Source: Thermotogae bacterium
Lineage (GTDB): Bacteria > Hydrothermota > Hydrothermia > LBFQ01
NCBI GenBank assembly: GCA_013153965.1
Contig: JAADDJ010000003.1
Coordinates: forward strand, 1 to 42,488
Length of the DNA: 42,488 bases
Direction: 5' to 3'
Part shown: one piece after another, positions 32,195-40,196 of the stretch
Position numbering within the stretch: position 1 is the first letter of the stretch
Layout: each line of letters starts with the position of its first letter
Made by a program: the position numbers and the translations under genes
Notes under the pieces: model-generated
Told to the model about the DNA's origin: nothing
Database searches by the model: none
Seen by the model: the letters and a program-made list of their open reading frames with translations, nothing else

Positions 32195-33424
32195 ATGCCC
32201 TATACCGCCATAGTAGGTTTGCAGTGGGGGGATGAGGGGAAGGGTAAGGTGATAGACTTTCTGGCCAAGGATTACGATGCGGTCGTCCGATTCCAAGGAG
32301 GGGCCAACGCCGGCCATTCGGTCTATGCCGATGGTAAATTCTTCGCCTTCCATCTCATACCCTCCGGTATGCTCTGGGAGGATGTGGTGGGGATAATGGG
32401 TCCCGGCATGGTGATAGACCCCGACGCCTTCTTGAGGGAGCTCGGGGAGCTCAGCGAGATGGTGGGTCCTCTGGAGGGCAGGCTGTTCTTGGACCCCAGA
32501 GCCCACATCGTCATGCCCTACCACAAGCTGGAGGATGCCCTGTTTGAGGCGGCGGCCGACAGGCCCATAGGGACCACCCGCAGGGGGATAGGTCCCACCA
32601 ACAGGGATAGGTACGGCCGCCTCGGCATAAGGGTGGGGGATACCCTCCGTCCCGCCTACCTCAAGGAGCATATGAGGAGGGCGTACGACTTCAACCGCCG
32701 CGTGGTTGAGGCCTACGGGGGCGAGATGCCCTCCTACGAGGAGCTGTACTCTTGGCTGGTGGATTTCGGCGAGAGGATTCGGCCCTACGTGAGGGACACC
32801 GTGGAGATGCTTGACGAGCTGGAGCGGAAGGGGGCCCGGATACTCTTGGAGGGCGCCCAGGGCACCTATCTGGACATAAACTTCGGCACCTACCCGTACG
32901 TCACCTCCTCCCACCCCATAAGCGGGGGAGCCACCGTGGGAGGCGGTATAGCACCGTGGAAGATAGACAGGGTCGTGGGCGTGTTCAAGGCTTACACCAC
33001 GAGGGTGGGGGAGGGACCTTTCCCCACGGAGGAGCACGGGGAGGTGGGCGAGCGCCTCAGGGAGATAGGGGGCGAGTACGGGGCCACGACCGGGAGGCCG
33101 CGCCGGTGCGGATGGCTGGATATACCCATGGTGGCGTACGCCACCCTCATAAACGGGATAACGGACCTCTTCGCCACCAAGATGGACGTTCTGGATGAGC
33201 TGGGTATCTACCGGGCGGCCGTCGGATACGACCTGGGAGGTCGCAGACTCCGCTATCCGTCCCCCTACTCGGCCGACTGGTACGAGGTTAAACCCATATA
33301 CGAGGACTATCCGTCGGGCGATGCCCTGCTGGAGGCCGTTGAGAGGGCCGCGGGGGTTGATGTGGTGTTCGTATCCGTCGGGAAGGATCGCGATGCCGTC
33401 ATAGAGAGACAAAAAAGGAGGTAA
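32195..33424 (+). CDS. purA: Adenylosuccinate synthetase
   Basis: 409 residues from ATG 32195; a longer frame starting at 32159 overlaps the upstream gene and the promoter. GTP-binding loop QWGDEGKGK (10-18), GGANAGHSV (about 40), the GTTRRGIGPT segment, GAQGTYLDINFGTYPYVTSS and the KAYTTRVGEGPFPTE region are all conserved. It joins aspartate to IMP for AMP synthesis. Slightly short (usual 420-430). It opens an operon running through DivIVA-like, USP, DUF72 and the McrC-like nuclease. Confidence 0.96.
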   Translation: MPYTAIVGLQWGDEGKGKVIDFLAKDYDAVVRFQGGANAGHSVYADGKFFAFHLIPSGMLWEDVVGIMGPGMVIDPDAFLRELGELSEMVGPLEGRLFLDPRAHIVMPYHKLEDALFEAAADRPIGTTRRGIGPTNRDRYGRLGIRVGDTLRPAYLKEHMRRAYDFNRRVVEAYGGEMPSYEELYSWLVDFGERIRPYVRDTVEMLDELERKGARILLEGAQGTYLDINFGTYPYVTSSHPISGGATVGGGIAPWKIDRVVGVFKAYTTRVGEGPFPTEEHGEVGERLREIGGEYGATTGRPRRCGWLDIPMVAYATLINGITDLFATKMDVLDELGIYRAAVGYDLGGRRLRYPSPYSADWYEVKPIYEDYPSGDALLEAVERAAGVDVVFVSVGKDRDAVIERQKRR

Positions 33425-33427
33425 GGT

Positions 33428-34168
33428 ATGGGAAAGCTCAAGCCTAAGGGACAATCTAAGAAGGCAGCGGGCCTAACGCCTAACGATGTTAGGAACTATC
33501 AGTTCAAGGGAGCCCTCTTCGGAGGCTACAACAAGGGGGCCGTTGAGGAGTTCAAGGAGCTGGTGGCGAGGGAGTTGGAGAGGTTGAGGAAGCAGCTCGC
33601 GGAGATGGAGAACGAACTGGCCCAAGCCAAACTGCAACTCTTGGACTTGGATGAACTGAAGGAGCTTTTGGAGCAGAGAAACGACGAGGTGGAACTTCTG
33701 AAACAGCAGAACGAGGTTCTGGAGCAGAAGCTCCGGGAGTGCGAATCCAAGGGAGGTGGGAGTGAGGAGTACAAGATGGCCTTTGAGAGTCTGTCAAAGG
33801 AGTACAACGCCCTCAAGGAGGAGCTGGTGAAGCTCACCCAGAAGTTGAAGGCCCTTGAGGAGGAGAACGCCATGCTCAAATCCCGCTCGGCCCCCTCCGA
33901 GGAGGTGGAGACCCTCAAGGCGGAGTTGGAGCGGCTGAGGAGGGAGAACGAGGATCTCAAGAGGAGGCTTGAGGAGGCCGCGGCCAGCACGCCCACGGAG
34001 GTTCTCCGCATAGCCAAGGCCACGGCGGACCGCATAAAGGAGGAGGCCGAGAAGACCAAGAGGGAGACCCTGATGGAGACGGTTGATATAATCAAGGGCA
34101 TGATACAGGCCCTCAACAACCTCGTGCGCGAGGTTGAAGGCAAGCTGGAGGGTAGCCATGGCCCGTAA
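33428..34168 (+). CDS. DivIVA-domain coiled-coil protein
   Basis: 246 residues with a strong AAAAAAGGAGGTAAGGT ribosome site. After a basic N-terminus, residues 15-50 (GLTPNDVRNYQFKGALFGGYNKGAVEEFKELV) fit the DivIVA/GpsB lipid-binding domain with its GYN/GYD turn. From 50 to 190 there are long Leu/Glu/Lys heptads broken by a Gly-rich SKGGGSEEY hinge, then a helical tail. Such proteins mark cell poles or division sites and recruit partners. A role in cell growth is inferred from the domain only; no division genes are adjacent. Confidence 0.8.
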   Translation: MGKLKPKGQSKKAAGLTPNDVRNYQFKGALFGGYNKGAVEEFKELVARELERLRKQLAEMENELAQAKLQLLDLDELKELLEQRNDEVELLKQQNEVLEQKLRECESKGGGSEEYKMAFESLSKEYNALKEELVKLTQKLKALEEENAMLKSRSAPSEEVETLKAELERLRRENEDLKRRLEEAAASTPTEVLRIAKATADRIKEEAEKTKRETLMETVDIIKGMIQALNNLVREVEGKLEGSHGP

Positions 34169-35021
34169 GATAGTTTGGGCTACGGACTTTTCGGAGACGA
34201 GCAGGTACGTGGGAAGTTTCCTGCTGGCCGTCTCCAAGAAGAGTGAGACCGAAATCCTCCTCCTGCACGTCTTCCCGGATATAGCCGAGATGTACGGCCC
34301 CTTCATCCCCCAGACGGCCAACATCATCGCCCTCTGGGAGAGTGCCAAGGAGAAGGCGGAGAAAACCTTGGAGAGCTGGGCGAAGGAGTGGAAGGAGAAG
34401 GGCCTCAACCTCACCCCCAAGCTCGTGATAGGCTCCCCCGTTGAGGAGACCATAAGGGAGGCCGTCAGGTTTCAGGCAAGCTGCATAGCTGTTGGGACCA
34501 AGGGACTGACGGGACTGAAGGGGCTGCTTCTGGGCTCCTTCGCCAAGTCCCTACTCAGGACGTCTCCCGTGCCCGTCCTGACGTTGAGATTCCCCCACGT
34601 GAAGCTTGAGAAGATACTGGTTCCGGTGGACCTGTCGCCGGCGACGGACTTCGTCCTAAAGTACCTGCCCAAGATTGAGGACCTCGGCAAGATAACCCTC
34701 TACCACGCCGTGGTCGTGGATTTCTTCATGGAGGAGGAGGAGAAGGAGGAGCTACGCCGGCGGATACTTGAGGAGATGCCCCGGTATCCGGGAGCCGACG
34801 TCGTCGTTGATATAGTCTATAACCGCTCGCTGGACATCGTTCAGGCCATAGTAGATTACGCCGAGAAGAATCGCTACGACCTGATAGTCCAGACGAGCCA
34901 CGGGCGGAGCGGCATAGAGAAGGTGATATTCGGAAGCGTAGCCGAGGGGGTGATAACCCGCAGCCACGTACCCGTCCTTACACTGAACATGAAGACGATG
35001 AAGGCCGAGCTGCTCCGCTGA
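34158..35021 (+). CDS. Tandem universal stress protein (two UspA domains)
   Basis: 287 residues from ATG 34158 with GGAGGGT upstream; overlaps the DivIVA gene by 11 bp. Two UspA folds: residues 1-150 (IVWATDFSETS... GTKGLTGLKGLLLGSFAKSLL) and 152-287 (ILVPVDLSPATD... SHGRSGIEKVIFGSVAEGVI). Both keep the G-x2-G-x9-G(S) ATP-binding motif. Such proteins accumulate under stress and bind ATP; the regulated target is unknown. Confidence 0.92.
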   Translation: MARKIVWATDFSETSRYVGSFLLAVSKKSETEILLLHVFPDIAEMYGPFIPQTANIIALWESAKEKAEKTLESWAKEWKEKGLNLTPKLVIGSPVEETIREAVRFQASCIAVGTKGLTGLKGLLLGSFAKSLLRTSPVPVLTLRFPHVKLEKILVPVDLSPATDFVLKYLPKIEDLGKITLYHAVVVDFFMEEEEKEELRRRILEEMPRYPGADVVVDIVYNRSLDIVQAIVDYAEKNRYDLIVQTSHGRSGIEKVIFGSVAEGVITRSHVPVLTLNMKTMKAELLR

Positions 35022-35824
35022 TGCGTATCTTCGTGGGCACCGGGGGGTACTCAAACGAGGACTGGAGGGGGATACTCTACCCGGAGGATAGCAAGCCTTC
35101 GGAGTATTTGGAGATTTACTCCCGATATTTCAACGCCGTTGAGGTCAATATAACCTTCTACGTGATACCGGGAAGGAGGACGATAGAGGGGATGGTGCGA
35201 AAGTCCGGCGACCTGAAATTCTCCGTAAAGCTCCATCGGAGCATGACCCACGACCTAACCGCCACGCCGGAGGACTACGAAGGTTTCTTCGCCGTCCTTG
35301 AGCCCATGGAGGAGGCGGGGAAGTTGGGCGTATTCTTGGCCCAGTTCCCCTACAGCTTCAAGGATGCTCCCAAGAATCGCTCGTACCTTCAGAGCCTCGC
35401 GGAGATATTTTCGGGCAGGCGCCTCGCCGTGGAGTTCCGCCACGAGTCTTGGGATAGACCCGAAAGTGTGGAGTGGCTTCACGACATCGGCCTCTACAGG
35501 GTTTCATCCGATTATCCGCCCCTGAGGAAACTTCCGAAGCCGAGACTGTACGTTAAGGATGGCTTCGCGTACGTACGATTCCACGGCAGGAACACCCGCA
35601 CGTGGTGGAGGGGTAAGGACCAGAGGGAGCGGCACGACTACCTCTACTCCTACGAGGAGTTGGTCCATTGGGTGGAGATGGTGGAGGCTCGCCGGGAGGA
35701 GTTGAGCGAGATCTGGCTCATATTCAACAACACGACCAAGGGGCACGCCCTTTACAACATCTGCATGCTCAAGAAACTCTGGCCCTCCCTGCCCACCCGC
35801 ATAGACGAGCTGATAAGATGCTGA
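35021..35824 (+). CDS. DUF72 family protein (YecE-like)
   Basis: 267 residues; the ATG shares its A with the TGA stop before it. A TIM-barrel-like family, with GTGGYSNEDWRGILYPED at the N-terminus, YFNAVEVNITFYVIP, FSVKLHRSMTHD, LAVEFRHESW, YVRFHGRN and a final IWLIFNNTTKGHALYN, the hallmark segments of DUF72. Biochemical role unknown; often near nucleic-acid enzymes. Here it overlaps a putative nuclease gene by 7 bp. Confidence 0.92.
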   Translation: MRIFVGTGGYSNEDWRGILYPEDSKPSEYLEIYSRYFNAVEVNITFYVIPGRRTIEGMVRKSGDLKFSVKLHRSMTHDLTATPEDYEGFFAVLEPMEEAGKLGVFLAQFPYSFKDAPKNRSYLQSLAEIFSGRRLAVEFRHESWDRPESVEWLHDIGLYRVSSDYPPLRKLPKPRLYVKDGFAYVRFHGRNTRTWWRGKDQRERHDYLYSYEELVHWVEMVEARREELSEIWLIFNNTTKGHALYNICMLKKLWPSLPTRIDELIRC

Positions 35825-36675
35825 GGGTTTGGGAGTACGACTACGTGCGCCTTCGCTTTCACCCTCCCAAGAGTTTGGCTTGGGCCTTTCGGAGGGTGGG
35901 TCCGGTGTATCAGGTGCGGGGCGTGGGAAAGTTCATGGACTTGGAGATACGGCCCCGATGGGGATGGGGCCTTCTGGAGAGGATGCTCCGGTCCGTTCTG
36001 AGGGTGCTACCGGGCGAGGGAGGGATTGAGGGTATCCCCGAAGCGGTGGCCAACCGCTTCAAGGAGGCGGTTGAGGATTACGCCAAGAGCCGAATAGGCT
36101 ACAGGTACGACATGAACTACGAGGGTCGGGGCAGGCTCCTCCCCCACCTCTACGACCCGACCAGACCCTTAAATCTGCCGGCCTTGGGAGAGAGGATCGG
36201 TCGGCCGAGGGAGCTCCTCTGGCTCTACGCCCTCCTGCGGAGGTTGGGCTACGATGTGCCCGAGTACGAGGAGCCGCCTCCGGGCGCCTTCAGGTTGAAG
36301 TTCATGGAGGAGCCCCGTGAGGTGGTTTGGAAGTTGGCCTATCTGCTTGATGCGGGAATGTTCGGAGCGGGCGACAGGGGCTTTCTGATAAACACCCCCT
36401 ACATATACGAGGAGTACGTGGGGAGCCTCTTCGGGGGCAGGAGACCCGGAAGGTCGGAGTGGGGGATAAGGCCCGACTTCATCGTCGGAGACGGCATCCC
36501 GTTGGATGCCAAGTACAAGACGTCAGTTGCGAGGGCGGACATCTATCAGGCTTTCACCTACGCCACGCTGTTGGGCAGCCGTAGGGCCATGCTGGTCTAT
36601 CCGAGGATCAGGAGCGAGAGCGTGCGTCTGGGCGACGTGAGGGTGGATATCCTATCGCTTCTCCCCGTAGAATAG
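35818..36675 (+). CDS. McrC-like PD-(D/E)XK nuclease-fold protein
   Basis: 285 residues from ATG 35818, overlapping the DUF72 gene by 7 bp. The C-terminal third has PYIYEEYVGSLF, WGIRPDFIVGDGIPLDAKYKT, ADIYQAFTYATLLGSRRAMLVYP: an E helix, D-x(n)-D-x-K core and Q-x3-Y, as in McrC. The N-terminal 170 residues are Arg/Trp-rich and I do not recognise them. McrC normally acts with the GTPase McrB, which is absent here, so this may be a stand-alone nuclease linked to the DUF72 protein. Base composition is like its neighbours. Confidence 0.7.
   Translation: MLRVWEYDYVRLRFHPPKSLAWAFRRVGPVYQVRGVGKFMDLEIRPRWGWGLLERMLRSVLRVLPGEGGIEGIPEAVANRFKEAVEDYAKSRIGYRYDMNYEGRGRLLPHLYDPTRPLNLPALGERIGRPRELLWLYALLRRLGYDVPEYEEPPPGAFRLKFMEEPREVVWKLAYLLDAGMFGAGDRGFLINTPYIYEEYVGSLFGGRRPGRSEWGIRPDFIVGDGIPLDAKYKTSVARADIYQAFTYATLLGSRRAMLVYPRIRSESVRLGDVRVDILSLLPVE
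36668..36673 (+). promoter_or_regulatory. -10 box (TAGAAT) of trmD
   Basis: TAGAAT 6 nt before GTG 36680; its final T is the first base of the upstream TAG stop. Confidence 0.7.
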
Positions 36676-36679
36676 AGCC

Positions 36680-37426
36680 GTGAAGGTCGCCGTGGTGGTT
36701 CTCTTCCCCGACTACTTTGAGAGTCCTATGCGGTATGCTCCCCTGCGCAAGGCCGTTGATGTGGGGGCACTGGATCTACGCTTCTTCTCACCCATAGATT
36801 ACGCTCCGGGACCCAAGGACGTTGAGGATTACCTGTACGGCGGTGGGGAGGGTATGCTCCTGAAGGCCCCCTACGTGGAGGAGGCCCTTAGGGATGCGAA
36901 AGGGTGGATACCGGACGCTCCGGTCGTCCTCCTGTCGCCGGCGGGTAGGAGGTTGGACCAGCGCACGGTCGTAGATTTGGCCTCTCTCCCTTCGCTGATC
37001 CTCCTCGGTGGGCACTACAAGGGGGTGGATGCCCGCGTTCTAAAGTTCGTGGATATGGAGCTCTCCATAGGGGATTACGTGGTGTCGTCGGGGGAGTTGG
37101 CGGCTCTGGTGCTTCTGGACGCCATAACCCGGTTGCTGCCGGGGGTCCTGACCCACAGGGGGTCGGCGGAGACGGATTCCATACACTCCGGCCTATTGGA
37201 GCCGCCCCTATACACCCGTCCCCGGGAGCATGCCGGCGAGGAGGTGCCCGACGTCCTCCTAAGCGGCCATCACGGGCGGATAGCCCGGTGGCGTCGGGAG
37301 TACGCCCTGCGGCGCACCCTCCTCTTCAGGCCCGACCTTCTCAAGGGATTGGACCTCTCCGATGAGGATAGGAGGATCCTTCGGGAGATCATCCGGGAGC
37401 TGGAGGAGATAATCTCAGAACTCTAA
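36680..37426 (+). CDS. trmD: tRNA (guanine-N1)-methyltransferase
   Basis: 248 residues from GTG 36680. SPOUT-fold landmarks: VVLFPDYFESP, DVEDYLYGGGEGMLLKAP, ELSIGDYVVSSGELAALVLLDAITRLLPGVL and DSIHSGLLEPPLYTRPREHAGEEVPDVLLSGHH. It methylates G37 of tRNAs with a 3' G in the anticodon (including some Pro tRNAs) using SAM. The usual CGRYEGIDERV of the knot reads GGHYKGVDARV (110-120), so two residues of the SAM pocket differ. It is away from the customary rpsP-rimM-rplS genes. Overlaps the convergent unknown gene by 12 bp. Confidence 0.9.
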   Translation: MKVAVVVLFPDYFESPMRYAPLRKAVDVGALDLRFFSPIDYAPGPKDVEDYLYGGGEGMLLKAPYVEEALRDAKGWIPDAPVVLLSPAGRRLDQRTVVDLASLPSLILLGGHYKGVDARVLKFVDMELSIGDYVVSSGELAALVLLDAITRLLPGVLTHRGSAETDSIHSGLLEPPLYTRPREHAGEEVPDVLLSGHHGRIARWRREYALRRTLLFRPDLLKGLDLSDEDRRILREIIRELEEIISEL

Positions 37427-39043
37427 GTATATCCGGGTGTTATCCGTGTAGTGATTTACCATGTCCCTGTAGAGTCTCCAAGCCTCCCGTCGGAAGGGCT
37501 CGGCCCACCTGCCACTCTCGTCGGTCAGCGTGAGGCCGTAGCGGGCGGATGCCTCAAAGTTGTTTGAGTTTGAGATGTATATGGGCCTCCCGTAGGGTCC
37601 CCTGACCCTGTAAAAGTTCAGGTCTATGGGAAGTCCCGGGGCGATCATCTCGCTTGAGAGGACGCGGTGGATCCGGGATATGTCCTCCTTGACCAGCTTC
37701 TCAAGACGACGGCTCCACTCCCTCGGCCGAGTGGCATACTTCCTGTAGGCCCTCGGGTAGAGCTCGTCGGCGTAGCGCTTCAGGAAGGCCTTCACCCGGC
37801 CCATGGGCCTTCGGAAGGGCCTGCGAAGTAGGGCCTCGGGCTCAAAGACGAAGAGGTACGCCAGACCGACCAGCGCCGAGCGGCTCTTCAGGTAGGTCTC
37901 GTTCAACTTCTTAAAACGCACGGGCACGTGCTTGCTCAGGGCGACGTTCAGATTCTCGGTGAAGGTGATTATGGCCGTCTGCCCCCTGTCGGGGGCCTTC
38001 CGAAGCAGATGGATGGAATCGTCGTACGTGCCGAGGACTCCCCTCTCCAAGGCGAATTCGTAAAGATGCGCCAGCGTTGTATCCCCCCTCCGGTACCTCA
38101 AGGTCTCAAGCATCACGACGTAGCTGTGCATCTCGTTCTCCTCCACGAATCGCGCGAACTCCCGCGGCAAATTCCTCTCCTCTCCCGTGACTATGGCGTA
38201 GAGGAGTCGGGTCTCGTAGTAGAGCAGGCGGGATTTGGTGTGCTTGAGGGCGTTCATGGTGGCCGCCAAGGACTGCAGGTAGGCTTCGGTTCCGTAGTCC
38301 GGCACGTACAGGTTGGCTATGAATTCCATCAGGGCCTCGTGGCCTCCCCCCTCAAGCTCATTGACTATGGTCAGGGGGTCTATCTCCCTCCGAAGGCGAT
38401 GGGAGAGCAGGGCGTTGAGTCGGTCGTTGAAATGGAGCAGTATGAGGATCTCCTCAACGTTGCCCTCCTCCAGTATCCTCCGCTTTATCTGGCTATAGAC
38501 CTTTCGGAAATCTCCCACGAAAAGGTTCAAACCTACGGACATCTGGTATATGACGGAGTACAGTTTCAGCGGTAGGGAGTGGGTGAGGGGGAAGTACTTT
38601 CCCTTGAATTTGCCGTCGTACATGCGGAAGAAGAGTATGTCCCCTCCCTCCACGTACGGGAGAACTTGGCGGTGGAAGTACTCCTTGAACTTCGGGCTCA
38701 TCGTATCCCGCAGATACATGGCCTTGAGGATGCGCAGCAGGACCTTGAACTTGGGCGTTCGGACCCTGCTCTCCACGAAGCGGATGAACTCCTTGGCCCT
38801 ACGTAGGTCCGATTGTAGCAGATACACGTAGAGCCACTTGAGGAGGATCTGGTCGTTATGCTCGTCGCTCCACGGACGTTTCCCCGCCACCATATCACCG
38901 TACATCCGTCCGAGGTGGGCGATCATCTCCTCGTAGGAGGCTTTGAGTCCCGTCTTCCTCTGCAGCTCGGCGATGGGGCTGTCGGGCTCCGGGTCGTTTA
39001 TCAGCTGGAAGTAGTGCCAAGCGTAGGAGATTTTCCGCCCCAA
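37415..39043 (-). CDS. Large helical protein of unknown function
   Basis: 542 residues from TTG 39043, chosen because TATAAT (39053-39058) lies 9 nt upstream; an in-frame ATG at 39097 would add 18 residues and place that box inside the gene. The protein is soluble, mostly helical, rich in Arg, Tyr and Leu with no signal peptide or membrane segment. Recognisable local patterns are only runs of amphipathic helices (such as LLKWLYVYLLQSDLRRAKEF) and a C-terminal beta segment (GRPIYISNSNNFEASARYGLTLTDESG). I do not recognise the family. It is transcribed alone, convergent to trmD. Confidence 0.75.
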   Translation of the reverse strand: MGRKISYAWHYFQLINDPEPDSPIAELQRKTGLKASYEEMIAHLGRMYGDMVAGKRPWSDEHNDQILLKWLYVYLLQSDLRRAKEFIRFVESRVRTPKFKVLLRILKAMYLRDTMSPKFKEYFHRQVLPYVEGGDILFFRMYDGKFKGKYFPLTHSLPLKLYSVIYQMSVGLNLFVGDFRKVYSQIKRRILEEGNVEEILILLHFNDRLNALLSHRLRREIDPLTIVNELEGGGHEALMEFIANLYVPDYGTEAYLQSLAATMNALKHTKSRLLYYETRLLYAIVTGEERNLPREFARFVEENEMHSYVVMLETLRYRRGDTTLAHLYEFALERGVLGTYDDSIHLLRKAPDRGQTAIITFTENLNVALSKHVPVRFKKLNETYLKSRSALVGLAYLFVFEPEALLRRPFRRPMGRVKAFLKRYADELYPRAYRKYATRPREWSRRLEKLVKEDISRIHRVLSSEMIAPGLPIDLNFYRVRGPYGRPIYISNSNNFEASARYGLTLTDESGRWAEPFRREAWRLYRDMVNHYTDNTRIYLEF

Positions 39044-39052
39044 GGTACGGTG

Positions 39053-39058
39053 ATTATA
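39053..39058 (-). promoter_or_regulatory. -10 box (TATAAT) of the 542-residue unknown gene
   Basis: Minus-strand TATAAT, 9 nt before TTG 39043. Confidence 0.6.
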
Positions 39059-39166
39059 AGAGGGAGCCACCTTTGAGTAGATGCACTCAAGGTACATTGG
39101 AATCAGAACCGCCTACCGTCATAGACTACACTCCGTGGCATTGGGAACGTCTGCCCACTTCATGGC

Positions 39167-39184
39167 GCAGGATGGCCATCCTGC
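39167..39184. repeat. Perfect 18-bp palindrome
   Basis: GCAGGATGGCCATCCTGC in the gene-free stretch 39059-39281. Could be an operator or the stem of a small RNA. Confidence 0.7.
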
Positions 39185-39214
39185 TAAATTAGATTGTGCC
39201 CTGTGCTGAATTAG
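39183..39214. repeat. Direct repeat GCT(A/G)AATTAG, two copies 22 bp apart
   Basis: Copies at 39183-39192 and 39205-39214, each nearly self-complementary around the central A, start-to-start 22 bp or about two helical turns. A possible regulator-binding site. Confidence 0.4.
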
Positions 39215-39229
39215 GACTCTTCAATAGTC

Positions 39230-39262
39230 GGGGGCACCTCCGGGTGCCCCCTCATTTCGTTT
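39230..39262 (+). terminator. Rho-independent-type terminator with UCCG tetraloop
   Basis: 9-bp stem GGGGGCACC / GGTGCCCCC (39230-39238 with 39243-39251) closed by a C(UCCG)G loop of the very stable UNCG class, followed by TCATTTCGTTT. Works on the plus strand, where no gene has been seen since trmD, suggesting an unrecognised short transcript upstream or a barrier to read-through into speE. Confidence 0.55.
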
Positions 39263-39281
39263 GGGGGGATTTTGCCACCCT

Positions 39282-39287
39282 TAGAAT
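39282..39287 (+). promoter_or_regulatory. -10 box (TAGAAT) of the polyamine operon
   Basis: TAGAAT 6 nt before ATG 39294. Confidence 0.75.
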
Positions 39288-39293
39288 CCCATC

Positions 39294-40196
39294 ATGCTTG
39301 AAGGAACTTGGTATCTGGAGAAACATACGGACAGTCTCCTATTCCTGCACAAGATAAAGAGGCACATCTATCACGGACGTACGGCCTACCAGAAGGTGGA
39401 TTTGGTGGAGATTGAGGCTTTCGGCAAGACCCTCTTCTTGGACGGCAAGATCCAGTCCGCGCAGGTGGATGAGTTCATCTATCACGAGGCGCTGGTTCAT
39501 CCGGCCATGATGACCCATCCTAATCCGAAGAACGTCATAATCCTCGGAGGAGGCGAGGGGGCCACCTTGAGGGAGGTCCTCCGCTATCCCGTTGACCGGG
39601 CAACTATGGTGGATATAGATGAGCAGCTGGTGAAGCTCTGTGAGGCCTACATGCCCGAGTGGCACGAGGGGGCCTTCTACGATGAGCGCACGAATCTGGT
39701 CTTCGCCGATGCCCGCTCCTACCTGGAGAACTCAAATGAGACTTACGACGTGATAGTTAGCGACCTGACCGAGCCTCTGGAGGGCGGGCCGTCGGTCATG
39801 CTCTTCACGAAGGAGTTCTATCAGGTGGCCTACGATAGGCTCTCGGACGACGGCGTTCTGGTGGTGCAGTCCGCGAGTGCTGACCCCTACTACAACGACT
39901 TCGTTAGGGACGTTTTCGTCACCCTCAGGGAGGTCTTCCCGAAGGTTAAGGTCTATCACGCCCCCGTCTTCTCCTTCCAGATGGACTGGGCCTTCACTCT
40001 GGCCTCAAAGGGGAGGGATCCCGAGGAGGTGGCCGAGGAGGAGATAGGCAGGCGGCTCAAAGATTTTGAGAGCAAACTCCGCTTCTACACGGAGGAGCTC
40101 CACGGGGCCCTCTTCAAACTTCCCAAGTTCCTCAAGGAGGCTCTACCGAAGGGGAGGGTAATAACCGATGAGAATCCGCCGGTGTGGTTCTCTTGA
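39294..40196 (+). CDS. speE: Thermus-type aminopropyltransferase (N1-aminopropylagmatine/spermidine synthase)
   Basis: 300 residues. The order LFLDGKIQSAQVDEFIYHEALVHPAM, VIILGGGEGATLREVLRYP, MPEWHEGAFYDER and VSDLTEPLEGGPSVMLFTKEFY closely follows the Thermus thermophilus enzyme, including the GGGEGATLREV form of the SAM loop (the standard type has GGGDGG) and the MPEWH segment. That enzyme adds aminopropyl groups to agmatine in the thermophile route to spermidine and longer polyamines. The arginine decarboxylase gene that makes agmatine follows with a 29-bp overlap. SAM decarboxylase and the ureohydrolase are not in view. Confidence 0.9.
   Translation: MLEGTWYLEKHTDSLLFLHKIKRHIYHGRTAYQKVDLVEIEAFGKTLFLDGKIQSAQVDEFIYHEALVHPAMMTHPNPKNVIILGGGEGATLREVLRYPVDRATMVDIDEQLVKLCEAYMPEWHEGAFYDERTNLVFADARSYLENSNETYDVIVSDLTEPLEGGPSVMLFTKEFYQVAYDRLSDDGVLVVQSASADPYYNDFVRDVFVTLREVFPKVKVYHAPVFSFQMDWAFTLASKGRDPEEVAEEEIGRRLKDFESKLRFYTEELHGALFKLPKFLKEALPKGRVITDENPPVWFS

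Noticed and set aside
32147-33454. 435-codon minus-strand open frame
   Set aside because: Antisense shadow of purA; the translation has no family features and runs past both ends of purA.
33526-34143. 205-codon Ser/Leu-rich minus-strand frame
   Set aside because: Antisense of the coiled-coil DivIVA-like gene (Glu/Lys codons read as Leu/Ser).
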